From contig CM064430.1 in the NCBI GenBank assembly GCA_032690845.1, positions 50,937,882 to 51,001,881 of the forward strand: a stretch of DNA of 64,000 nt, given 5' to 3'. The first letter of the stretch is position 1. Every line of letters starts with the position of its first letter. Below the pieces are notes generated by a model. The model was not told the origin of the DNA and searched no databases. It saw only the letters and a list, made by a program, of their open reading frames with translations. Made by a program: the position numbers and the translations under genes. This document shows, one piece after another, positions 22,373 to 31,976 of this stretch. This DNA comes from Eleusine coracana subsp. coracana. Taxonomy: Eukaryota; Streptophyta; Magnoliopsida; Poales; Poaceae.

Positions 22373-22968
22373 TTGTCTTTGGTAGGCTTCTTTGTTGGAA
22401 CTTCTGTTCTGGTCTGCTCCTCCGTGCCAACTGCCTGCTGGATCTCGTTCTGGTCGGATAACATCAACTGTTTATTGGCCATCTCACAACTCTGTACATC
22501 ACAATCGAAAGAATTCCGAAGATCAGAGTGGAGGGAGATTATTCCATTCGGGCCTGGCATCTTGAGGGTGAGATATGGATAATGCGGGATAGCCTTGAAT
22601 TTAGCCATAGCCGGTCGATCGATGATAGCATGGTATGCTGAGGCGAAATCCACCACCTGGAAGAGAATACGCTCGGTCCTAAAATTCTCACGGGTCTCGA
22701 AGGTGACCAGCAGACTAATCTATACAATTGGAACTGAAGTCTTGCCGGGTACAATAACATGGAAAGGTGAAGAACTCGGTTGAAGATCATTGACTGACAA
22801 ACTAAGCTCTTTGAGAGTCCTGGTGAAGATTAACTCCAAACTGCTTCCTTCATCGATGAGTACTTTGTTGAACTTCACCTCCTTCATCGTAGCAGCAAGC
22901 ACCAGCGGGTATCGACCCGGCTTTGGGACGTGCTTGGGGTGATCCGACCGATCAAAGGTGATTGGCAT
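22373..22968 (-). pseudogene. Gypsy-1 aspartic protease
   Basis: Minus strand. The segment PITFDRSDHPKHVPKPGRYP leads to the retropepsin motif KVLIDEGSSLELIF, close to the usual LIDGGSS of Tat elements with the catalytic Asp kept and one Gly changed to Glu. A stop at about 22720 is followed by FQVVDFASAYHAIIDRPAMAKF and YLTLKMPGPNGI, which also belong to this domain. A further stop at about 22366 leads to the linker before RT. Confidence 0.8.
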
Positions 22969-23034
22969 CTCAGACTACCTCATGAATTGAGGTGCAGCCG
23001 GTTCCACCGAGTTGATCTCCCGAAGCTCCAACTT

Positions 23035-24893
23035 CTACTTGCGCTTGGACACATAGGCATCCGGGCCACCGAAGATGAAGTTGACTTCCTTGTGGGGCTC
23101 CTGGAACTCTCGTGACTCATCCTTGTCGCCATCGCCATTGGTCTTGTCCTTGCTGTTGTGCCTCGGGGGAACTTTGGCCACCTTGAGCGCAGCTGTTGCA
23201 AAGCCCTTCAGTCGATAGCAATCCTTTGCTTTGTGGTTTCCCTTTGGGTACCAAAGGCATGGACCACTCAGCAGCTCGTCCGTGGACGGTTGGCTCGTTC
23301 GAGGGTTCTTCTGAAGTTGGTCCACCGTGTGAACCACGTTATCAGGCTTCCTCTTCTTGTCCTTCTTGGAGGACTCGGGCTTGTCCGACCGCTTCTCTTT
23401 GCCATTTCCCCGGATGTCATCCAATGCCGACTCACCAGACGGGAACTTGTCTGCGATCTCGAAGCACTCTTGAGCGGTTAGCTTGACGTCATGATTCCTC
23501 TGACCGATCTCACGAACCAAATCATCGCTACGGATCCCTCCTTAGAAGGCGGCAATGATTTGTTGGTCTGAGACATTAGGGATCTCAGTTTTCTTAGCGC
23601 AAAGTCGCTTGATGTAATCACGAAGAGGTTCATCGGTCTTCTGCTTGATCCAAGTGAGGTCAAAGTGGTTGCCCGGTCGATTGCATGTAGCTTGGAAACT
23701 TTCTATGAGCTTCCTGTAGAGGTCTCCCCAAGATGTGATTGACCCCTCTGAAAGAGATGTGAGCCATATCCGAACAGCTGGATCCAGGCAGTCCCGGAGG
23801 TAATTAGCCATTACATAGGAGTCACCTCCAGCCGGCCGAATCGCCGTGCTGTAAAGCTACAGCCACTCTCGGGGATTGGTCTGACCATCGTATTCCTCGA
23901 TGGGAATCGGCTTGAATCCTTTTGGCCATCGAGCTATGCGAAGCCTAGGGATGTACGCCCTGATGCCATCGATCTCATCGTCAGTCGGCGTCATCGATCG
24001 CTTATGCCAGTCTGGAGACGGGGTTGCACGACGGCCGAGTCGCGGTCCAACATCGTCATCATGATAGCGACGCTGATGGTCGTTATCCTCATTATCGCGC
24101 TGATCCCGATCATCTCGTCGACGTCGGTCATCACGGTTGTGCCTTGGAGGGGGATGTTGACGGTCCTCTCATCGGTCGTCCCGTCGGTCATCCGTTCTCC
24201 AATCACAGCGTTCTTTCTCATAGCATCGGTTGTCCCGAGCATGTTCTTCATAGTGAGAGTTAATGGTATCTCGTCCATCATGGAGGCTGAGAGAATTTCT
24301 TAGATCTTCATGCCTTTGCCGTCCTCGCGAAGATATGTGACTAGAGCTTGTGACCGATTGAGATTTTGCGGCCTCTTGAGCTGCAGCGGCCTTAAGCATA
24401 GCCACCGCCTTCTGTATCGCGGGGGTCTGATAATTTGCCATCCGCTTCGAGTTCTGGACCGAGATCCATTAGACTGTCGAGCAAAGTTTTGGCCCCTGTG
24501 ATGTTATTCTGAGGGGTGTGGTAGACCTTGATGCCATCCACTTCGAGTTCTGGATCGAGATCCAGTCGACGTGCATTGCGTGAACCGCGCGACCCTCTTG
24601 GTCGACGGCGGTGACCGACCGATAAGTCATCAGCTGGAGGGTCCTCCTCCTATTGACCTCCTTCGGCTAGTTGATTCGGGTGGCCATCAATGGGGTTATC
24701 TTCATATTCATCGTTTTGGTCACCATCCTGGTCTCCATCCACGGGATTTGCTATATCAACCATGTTGACAGTATGGGGATATGGGTAAGCGGATCCGATT
24801 GAGTCCTCATCAAAAGACTGATCCAATTTTGAATCATTCTCGAAGGAAGAATCTTCTTCCTCAGATCCGAGTGGGACCAGCGCGGGGATCATG
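23035..24893 (-). pseudogene. Gypsy-1 gag
   Basis: Minus strand. An N-terminal acidic region (24892-24650, DQDGDQNDEYEDNPIDGHPN) and an Arg/Asp-rich low-complexity region (about 24441-23991) precede the capsid part (23811-23542: YLRDCLDPAVRIWLTSL, WGDLYRKLIESFQATC, LRDYIKRLCAKK). A TAG at about 23542 separates it from LVREIGQRNHDVKLTAQE and CFEIADKFPSGESAL. The zinc-knuckle-like C-terminal part (CLWYPKGNHKAKDCYRLKGF) ends at 23035. The domain order fits Retrotrans_gag proteins of Tat elements. Confidence 0.8.
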
Positions 24894-25103
24894 CCAGATG
24901 AACTTGGTGATCATGCCATGGAGACGGCCGCGGCCGAGTCGGATCTGTGGTTTTCCAGACCTAGGGCTCCATTGTCGCCAACTACGAAGTCGAGCGATCC
25001 AAAGGAGATCTTGAAGTCCGATGAGTATTGGATGATGGGAAGTTCGGCCATCGTAGTCGACGGAGAATCCCGGTGAGCCTTGTCCCCTATCCGGCACGCC
25101 AAC

Positions 25104-25488
25104 TATCGAAGCTTGAGATCGGCAGTAAAATATATAGGGCTACGTCGAGACTAAGAACTACGATGATAACACAAGACACCGAGTTATACAGGTTCGGGCC
25201 CTCTTGATGAGAGTAAAAACCCTACGTCCTGTGTTCTGTGTATTGTATGGATGCTATGAACTTGTCAACTTCTGTCCCTCGATGAGGGGTACCCTGCCGC
25301 CTTATATATCCGGTCAGTAGAGGGTACATGAAGAGTCCTAGTCGTAACCCCTTAGGGTTTACATAGAAAGTCTATCTCTACATGCCTTGCACTCCAAGTT
25401 GAGTCGGTCGGCTTCCTTGTTGATGAAGTACCCGATCGGCTACCGACTTAGTCTTGTATGAGGATACCCGTAAGGCAAGTATCCCACA
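25104..25488 (-). repeat. Gypsy-1 5' LTR (right copy)
   Basis: Begins TATCGAAGCTTGAG (the terminal TG has become TA) and ends ATCCCACA. A minus-strand TATA box (gatatataag) at about 25302-25311 is the likely core promoter. The primer binding site tggcgtgccggatagggg is just internal, at about 25085-25102 on the minus strand. Confidence 0.9.
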
Positions 25489-25568
25489 CTTCTTCATATG
25501 ATTGGCTATCATTGTTAAGTTTGACAATACATGGGACTCAACTAATCAAATGAGTTAACTTTTTACAG

Positions 25569-26032
25569 GAAAGTTCAACCTAGTGGACTCTGGCTACCCT
25601 AATCATCCAGGTTACGTTTCACCTTACAAGGGAACAAAGTACCACCTACCGGAGTATCGATATGGGACAATTCCAAGAGGTATGAAAGAGCCGTTCAATT
25701 ATGCTCATTCTTCTCTTAGAAATGTAGTAGAAAGGGCATTTGCTGTTCTTAAAGAGAAATGGAGGATTTTGCACAATGTGCCAAGTTTTCCAATGGCAAA
25801 GCAAAGCCAAATTATACTTGCATGGATGACACTTCATAACTATATTAGAGAAAGTAATATAGAGGATGAGGACTTTGGCCAGTTTGATATGGATGAGGAA
25901 TATCTTCCAGAGGGACATGAGAGTGGATATGTTGAAGACGAAAATCAGGAGCATGGAACAATGCTAGAAAATGTTAACATGAATGTATTCCGTGATGCAA
26001 TTGCCCATGCTTTGTTTTATAAGTCTTGCTAA
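25569..26032 (+). pseudogene. Harbinger transposase exon 2 (C-terminal catalytic part)
   Basis: The exon starts after ttttacag at 25568, in the phase that joins exon 1 (KFNLVDSGYP). It contains the second catalytic Asp in LVDSGYPNHPGY, then GTKYHLPEYR, the catalytic Glu in RNVVERAFAVLKEKWRIL, and LAWMTLHNYIRES. It stays open to TAA at 26030-26032. All three DDE residues survive across the two exons. The intron between them now holds the 11-kb Gypsy-1 element. Confidence 0.87.
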
Positions 26033-26388
26033 TTGTCTTTTATTTGTATTGTATTGGTGGCTGAAACACTTTATTGTCAGATGTGTGATCATTACATGAA
26101 ATATGGTTGTATTTGAATTTGAATTGTGTTTGAAATTTGAATTTGGACGGTGGCTGAAATGTTCAAAAATTAGCCACATGAGTCTGCATGGTTTGCATGG
26201 CTGAAGTGAGTGTGCATGGTTTGCATGGATTATGCAATTATTAGGGATAAATGGGTCATTGTTTAGGGAGAGTGCTAAACTTTAGCACTGGAAACGAACA
26301 CCCAAGTGCTAAAGTTTAGGTGCTAAAGTTTAGCAGGTGATAAACTTTAGGGGCTAAACTTTAGCACCCTACAGAAATGAACACCTCC
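26033..26388. repeat. Harbinger 3' UTR and right subterminal repeats
   Basis: Non-coding. At 26265-26370 there are at least four near-palindromes of the type gtgctaaagtttagcac, in alternating orientation, ending in the inverted TIR gaaatgaacacctcc. Confidence 0.75.
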
Positions 26389-26404
26389 CTAGTTCACGCA
26401 TCTT

Positions 26405-26741
26405 ATGGCTGACTGCCGCCACAGCGAGGACCACCTAAGCGACCTCCCCGATGAGCTCCTCCACAACATCCTCGCCCACCTCCCTTCCACCTTTGATGCC
26501 GTGCGCACCAGCGTCCTCTCCCGCCGCTGGCGCCGTGTCTGGATGCGCGTCCTGTCCCTTTCCTTCAACTCAAGGCACTCGTCCTCGATTCTCAACAGCA
26601 TCGACGCCGCCCTCGAGGCCTATGCCTCCCCAATGTTGAGCCACCTATCGATCACCATCCGCTGGTCGCACGGCGACCTAGCCACACATGCTGCACCGTG
26701 GCTGCTCTTCGCATGCAGCGCCTCACCGACAAGCTCACCCA
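26405..26741 (+). pseudogene. F-box gene G4, exon 1 fragment
   Basis: The ATG at 26405 starts MADCRHSEDHLSDLPDELLHN, then ILAHLPSTFDAVRTSVLS, RRWRRVWMRVLSLSF and NSIDAALEAY. This is an intact F-box followed by the start of the LRR-type region, most similar to G2 and G3. Similarity to the other copies ends at 26741 (cgcctcaccgacaagctcac), where an hAT-like remnant begins; the frame then runs into foreign sequence and stops at 26786-26788. The matching terminal exon is probably 50184-50510. An SCF substrate-receptor role is the family expectation, but this copy is truncated to about 112 residues of homologous protein and its promoter is cut off by the Harbinger element. Confidence 0.8.
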
Positions 26742-27595
26742 TGGCCGTTCCTGGGTTTTTAGAGACCAAGGGCGAGCCTAAAAACTGAGGCCCCTATGTA
26801 TATGTATAATTTTTTTACTTAGATACACATAATCATAATATAAAAAAAATTAATACACTAAATATTATGATTATCAGTCAAATCAATAGTATATTAATAA
26901 AAAAAAATTTATATAAAAGTATTTTACATATTACCTTAGAAGTTTCTTTTAACATTTCTTGATACGACCTCAGTAACAATGCTATCGATGTCAACCTCAT
27001 CTAATAGTTTCTTCTCAATGCATAAAGTGGTCAAACCATTCACAATGGCAACTACCCTTAATAAAACTTGCCTTAAGCGTTCTTTCTCATTTGTGATTTG
27101 TTGTCGTAATTCTTTGTCTATTGTTTCAACCTGATTCTGGAGAGGATAAGAGGATTAGTTGTGGTTGTTACGAATGCCACGAGGACTCGACGAAAAGTTG
27201 TGCACCTTTGATTTTTTTGCCGTGCGCTTGATGGTCAATTGTCGTAGCTGTTTTGTTTTTTTGGCCGAGAGCGATGGAAGATCAGGGGCGACTTCGTGCG
27301 GGCGTGCGGCAGCGAGAGCAATGGACGATCAGGCAGCGAACAACGATTTCTATTCACGATTGGAATTCCTGACGCCTCCCTATTCTGGCCTGGACCGTAG
27401 TGTAAGCAATAGAGGCCCATCAGAGAAGGAAAGAAAAGATGCTGCTGCGTGGTTGTTTCTGGAACCTGGACATGGACTGAACCAAGGCAAAATACAAAGG
27501 GCCTGATCTATATATGCCATAGGGAGGGCCCCACCAGATTCATGGGCCCTGAGCTGTTGACCTGCCTGCCCCCCCCCCCCCTCAGGGTCGGCCCT
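26742..27595 (-). mobile_element. Decayed hAT-like (TTF-type) transposon remnant
   Basis: The left end CATGGCCGTTCCTGGG is related to the inverted right end CAGGGCCGACCCTGAGG. Minus-strand sequence at about 26930-27125 reads VETIDKELRQQITNEKERLR and IVTEVVSRNVKRNF, loosely like plant TTF-type hAT proteins. No 8-bp TSD is visible (agctcacc before, tgtcttgt after), so one end may be lost. The remainder has no long ORF and includes a poly-C tract at 27570-27582. Confidence 0.4.
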
Positions 27596-27866
27596 GTGTC
27601 TTGTCCATGCACCCCCGCCATCGCAACTGGTATTGTTTGTGGTCAGAGTCCCAGACAACAACAACCACGACATGTCCGGCTGCTGTTTCAGCTGTGGACT
27701 GCCGGTGTGCCCATCATTTTCTATGGTGAGTTGCAGCAGCAAGATCGGCACAACGTGCAGGGCGAGTCTCCAACATGGCGCACAAGATGAAGCTTGGGGC
27801 TAGTGGGTGGCAGAAGCTCCGGCCCTTCGTCCTCGCATGCATCTGCTGCAGCCCGACGATGGAGCA
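27596..27866. other. Unassigned 271 bp between hAT remnant and Copia-2
   Basis: GC-rich, no convincing ORF or repeat structure. It could be F-box exon remnant or part of another decayed element. Confidence 0.3.
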
Positions 27867-27967
27867 TGTTAGAACCTCACCGGGGATACAACACACATGT
27901 TGCTGGTGAGATCACGGCCAAACTCTCTCACACACGCACACTCACATGAACATGAAGATCATGCTCA
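27867..27967 (-). repeat. Copia-2 3' LTR remnant
   Basis: The outer part of the LTR (TGTTAGAACCTCACCGGGG and about 80 bp more) is fused directly to the integrase end. The rest of the LTR is missing. Confidence 0.65.
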
Positions 27968-29160
27968 TAGCCGACGAAGATCATCTTTCATCCTTGATCA
28001 TCAAGCTTCTTTAGGTGCAGCACCGTGTTCCTGACATAGACGATGCACCTGAAGGTCCTATGGTGGTGTACCGCCGGCTTCTTGCCGTGCCACGCCTCGA
28101 ACGAGGTCATCCCGTCCATGCTCTTTGTTGGGCATCTGTTGAGTACGTATATGGCTGTGTTAACCGCCTCACCCCAGAACCAGCCGGGGAGCCCCTTTGC
28201 CTTGAGCATGCTTCTTGCTGTTGCCACCACCATGCCGTTCTGACGCTCGATGATGCCATGATGTTGTGGGCTATATGGCGCCGTGTGTTGGCGATGCACT
28301 CCTTCTCTTACGCAGTACTCGACGAACTCAGTGGAGGTGAATTCACCACCCCGATCAGTCCGGAGGGCCCCCAACTTTAGCCTGGACTCTGTCTCCACCT
28401 ATGCTTAGAGCTCCTTAATGGCTGCCGCGACATGATCGTTGGAAGGGATCATGGCTACCCATATGAAATGGCTAAGTTCATCAACGAGCAGCAAGAAATA
28501 CTTGTTGCCTCCTGGAGTTGCCAGCGCAATAAGTCCACATAGATCGCGATGCACAAGCTCGAGTTGCCTTTGCGCCCTGTACTCCGCTTGCATTGGGAAC
28601 AACGTGCGCCTCTGCTTTCCAGCTTGGCACGCCTCACATAGCTTGTCCACCTACTTGATCTCTGGCTGGCCATGCACTAGCTCCTCCCGAGCCAGCTTTG
28701 GGAGCGCCGCCATGTTGACATGGCCGAACCGCTTGTGCCAGCGCCACATTGCCTCTTCATCGCACCAACACACTACCATGCACAGTGGCGGAGCTATCTT
28801 GATCCGAAGTAGGTACAAGTGGTTTGCCTCTCGCGACACCCTTGCCAGCAGTTTGCCGCTCGGCTCCCGGATCTTCATCACACTATCGTCGATGTCGATC
28901 TTGTAGCGGGCTTCATCGAGCTGACCCAGACTAACAATGTTAGTTGTTAGCCGAGGGATGTAGTAGACACCAGCAAATGACATGTGTTTTCCGTTCTTGT
29001 AGACAAAGATCACGATGCCCCGCCCTTCGATCCTTGCAGCCGAGTCATCACCGAACCGGATAGTGACGAGCACCGCCGTGTCTAGCTGTGAGAAGGCAGC
29101 CCTGGACCCGGACATGTGATTGGTTGCTCCAGAGTCCAGCACCCATGTTTTCATGTCCAT
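27968..29160 (-). pseudogene. Copia-2 protease and integrase, truncated
   Basis: Minus strand from 29160: the protease motif WVLDSGATNHMSGS, NIVSLGQLDEARYKID, the pre-integrase WRWHKRFGHVNMAALPKL, a zinc-binding CEACQAGKQRR, and the core with HRDLCG, RTDRGGEFTS and IIERQNGMVV (all three DDE acidic residues present). Stops are at about 28651 and 28399. It ends in VLHLKKLDDQG, a stop, then a GYE-type motif, and at once runs into LTR sequence. No RT follows, so a deletion joined integrase to the LTR. Confidence 0.85.
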
Positions 29161-30187
29161 CTTCTCTTCTGCTCTGAGCTACGTGAAAACCTTTTCTTCA
29201 CGCACCTCAATCTCTGCCGCCGACAAAGATGGAGCCAATGACGAGCACTAAAGGAAATAGAGCGATGCCTCCTCCTCATCCTAGACAACATAGATGTGCT
29301 CTCTCCTAGGCTTTGACCTGCATTCACGAGCCTAGTGGACCAGCTTGTCATAACGTCTGCACTTGTCGCTAGTGGGCTTGTTTGAATTCGATGGCCCGCT
29401 CGAGTTGCCGCGCCTGTAGCCACGACCAAGTCTGCCTCCGCCACGGTGCACCGCCACTGCTGGTGCCGCCACCGCCATGGATTTCCACCTTACGCTTTTT
29501 CCGCCGCGAGTCCCACTCTTCCTCGGTGAGGTACAACTTGCCTTCGTGCTGGAGTGATGCCAGGGATTCCTCGAATGCCTCCTTGGCCTCCTTTAGCCGC
29601 CCGGTCAGATCCGTGACTGTCATCATCAACACATCGAGGAGTGTCTTGATGGCGATCGCGATCTGCTTGAACCAAAGCGATAGGCAGCACAAGATCTTCG
29701 CTACGATCTCATGACCATTCATCTCCTCACCTAAAGTGTTTAGATGCGTCACCATGCCTTCTAGGCGGAGCAAGTAGTCTTCTATGCTCTCACCGTCATC
29801 GAACATGGCAAGATCGAACTTCCAACACAGCTGCTGTGCTATTGATTTCTTCACATGATCATCACTGGTCCTCATGGACACAATCACATCCCAGGGCTCC
29901 TTGGCCATCTCCTTCTTGGTGATGAACGAGACCATTTTTAGTGGCACTACGCCGGTCAATGCGTCGAGCTCCATCATCTCCTCCTGCAGATCAGCGCCGC
30001 CATTTTCGATCACGCTCCAAAGGGCCCTCGCCTTTAGCTTGACCTTCATTAGGGCGCCCAGTCGGAGTAGTTCGTTTTGGTGAGGATGGGGTAGCTACTC
30101 CCACCGCCCACCTCACGGATTACCCGTTGGGTCATGATGCTTTCGCTGGAGGTATCACCCTTGGCGCCCTTCACGTTGGTCTTGTTA
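29161..30187 (-). pseudogene. Copia-2 gag (most of it)
   Basis: Minus strand. GAKGDTSSESIMTQRVIRE, then YPILTKTNYSDWA (the typical Copia gag start), ARALWSVIENGGADLQEEMM, AKEPWDVIVSMRTSDDHVKK, DYLLRLEGMVTHLNTLGEEM and EEEWDSRRKKRKVE, in two frames with a shift near 30050 and another near 29400. The zinc knuckle at about 29330 is damaged (second Cys reads Tyr, and a stop stands where Trp is usual). The first codons of this gag lie at about 50045-50061, on the far side of Copia-4. Confidence 0.8.
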
Positions 30188-31976
30188 TGAAAGGACCGAG
30201 TGACAGAGGGGGGGGGGGGGGGAGTGAATCGAGAATTCACACTATGTACCAAATTCGCCAATTTCCAAGATCAATCACTCAAACAACTCCTATAACAGTT
30301 CTAGTGGTGATCACACTAGCAAGATAAAAGCTCTATGAAAGGAACAACAACCTAAATATACTAGTGGATCACTCAAGTCAATACAACTCCAATGAAAGCT
30401 AGTAATAAACCAACGTGGAAGCATACCACAAGCTAGCAAAGGGCCTACTCATGCAATTCTACAAGATAAGGAACTAGTGCACACGAGCATGAGTAGTACA
30501 ACACATACAAGGGTAAGCAATCAAGCCAATGTAACTCCTATACATGCTAGTGATCAAATGCAGAAGCTCAAACACTAGTAGCAAGCAAGAAGCCTATTCA
30601 TGCAAGTCTACAAGATAATCAACTAGAACAAGACAAGCACGCAAGCATGAATAGCATGGTATGTAAATGTGGAAAGTAATGCATCAAAGTAAGGAGTAGA
30701 GTCAGAGATGGCTCATGACTTTTTCCAGAGGTCTCTGAAGGATGGCGCCTTCCCCTACTCCGCGTTGGACCACTCTCGCCGGAGTTCTGGTCCCTCCCGC
30801 CACCAAGTGGAGTTCTCACCCACGAGCCCACAATCCCCGAGTGAACACACGGTGTGCATCACCGCTGCTACCAAAGCAGAAGCTCGCCTCCCTCGAGAAC
30901 TTTCCGAACTCCCCGAGCCAACACGGGTGCTCACTATTGATGCCCCTTTCACCGGCGGGCTCAAACCATGTACAAACATGTGATGGTCTTTACAACCAAT
31001 CACGATAGGCTCAATCACCGACACCTAACCAGTCTAGGTCTCATAATAGACCAAGAGTAACAATCTAGATCACACCCTCAAGGACACCCTAGCCTTAGAT
31101 GTGCAAGATGCTCAAGTTACTGCTTGTAGCTTTGCTACGCATCCTCGCATTCTAGCACTCTCAAGATATGCAATATCTGCTCCTAGTGCTCTCCTCTTTT
31201 CCTCTTGGACCTTACCAAATACTCTCAGGTATTCCACTGGCGAAGAGAGGTCACAAAGACCCTAGCAACGAAGTTATATAGGCCTACTAACCTATCTCAA
31301 ACTAGTCGTTGCTCCATAAAATCAGCTTTCTAGGCCTACTAATCGTATAGTCCGGTCACTGCAACTCGAGCTCCAACGGCTCTAACCCCTATACTGACTT
31401 CTACTAACTGGACCGTACGGTAAGCTAACCGGACCGTCCGGTCCGTTTCTTTCTCCAGTCTAGAAACATTTTGGCATTGGCTTCCTCGCTGTCCAAGTCT
31501 CATCTCTACTAACCGGACCGTCCGGTCAGTAGACCGGACCGTCTGGTCACTAGAGCTTTCTAGACTTGGCAGTTTCCTCGCTGCTCGCTGTAGTCTCCGG
31601 ACAAAACCACTTAGTGACTGTATAGTCCGGTCACCTCTGACCCCTCTGTCCGATCACTTCGTCCTGAAGCTAAAACTTGTTGTCCTTGCTTGACATCATT
31701 TCCTGGATTCTCCAAACAGCTCCTTGGCTTCTCCACTGTCAACTAGTGCCTGTGATTTCACCAATTAACCTTGCACATCACCGACTAGACATGACCTAGA
31801 CCCCCTTGATAGTTCGGTTTTTCCTATAGACTCAAAGCCCTAACAACTAGACAAGTGTACCCAACACTTGCACCATAGCTTGTTCTCTGCTTTGATCCAT
31901 CTTCATCAACCCATGGACTCCATCAAGTTCACAAGCCTCCATGATTGTGGTCATTGTCATCAATCGCCAAGGTCGC
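30188..31976 (-). repeat. Copia-4 3' LTR, outer part
   Basis: Begins TGAAAGGACCGAG and has a G-run at about 30210-30223. It carries CCGGACCGTCCGG palindromes at about 31400-31560 and a minus-strand TATATAAC near 31273. It is interrupted by Gypsy-2 after 31976 and resumes at 41906. Confidence 0.88.

Larger units (their letters stand above)
14437..25488 (-). mobile_element. Gypsy-1, Ty3/Gypsy LTR retrotransposon of the Tat type, TSD cttct
   Basis: 11,052 bp with LTRs of 386 and 385 bp and a perfect 5-bp TSD cttct (14432-14436 and 25489-25493). Gag, protease, RT, RNase H and integrase run on the minus strand, and an extra gene in antisense (plus strand) lies between integrase and the left LTR. 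That layout and the pol motifs (HPEWLANLVLVPKKNKEWRM, DYTNLNKVCPKD, STAGCELLSFLDAYSGYHQI) are those of grass Tat elements. It lies in the intron of the Harbinger transposase, so it is younger than that transposon. Confidence 0.93.
11411..26388 (+). mobile_element. PIF/Harbinger DNA transposon carrying an 11-kb Gypsy insertion
   Basis: The termini GGAGGTGTTCGTTTC and the inverted GGAGGTGTTCATTTC are flanked by a 3-bp duplication cta (11408-11410 and 26389-26391). It encodes the two genes expected of the family: a Myb/SANT-like DNA-binding protein and a DDE_Tnp_4 transposase. Without Gypsy-1 it is about 3.9 kb. Both genes carry frameshifts or stops, so it is probably not autonomous now. The insertion lies 13 bp upstream of the G4 ATG. 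Confidence 0.9.

Noticed and set aside
23158..24303. Plus-strand ORFs of 90-107 residues opposite Gypsy-1 gag
   Set aside because: Low-complexity mirror images of the minus-strand gag with no motif of their own.
30708..31024. ORFs in the Copia-4 LTR, repeated at 48688-49026
   Set aside because: They occur in both LTRs because LTRs are duplicates. The frames differ between copies and there is no domain.
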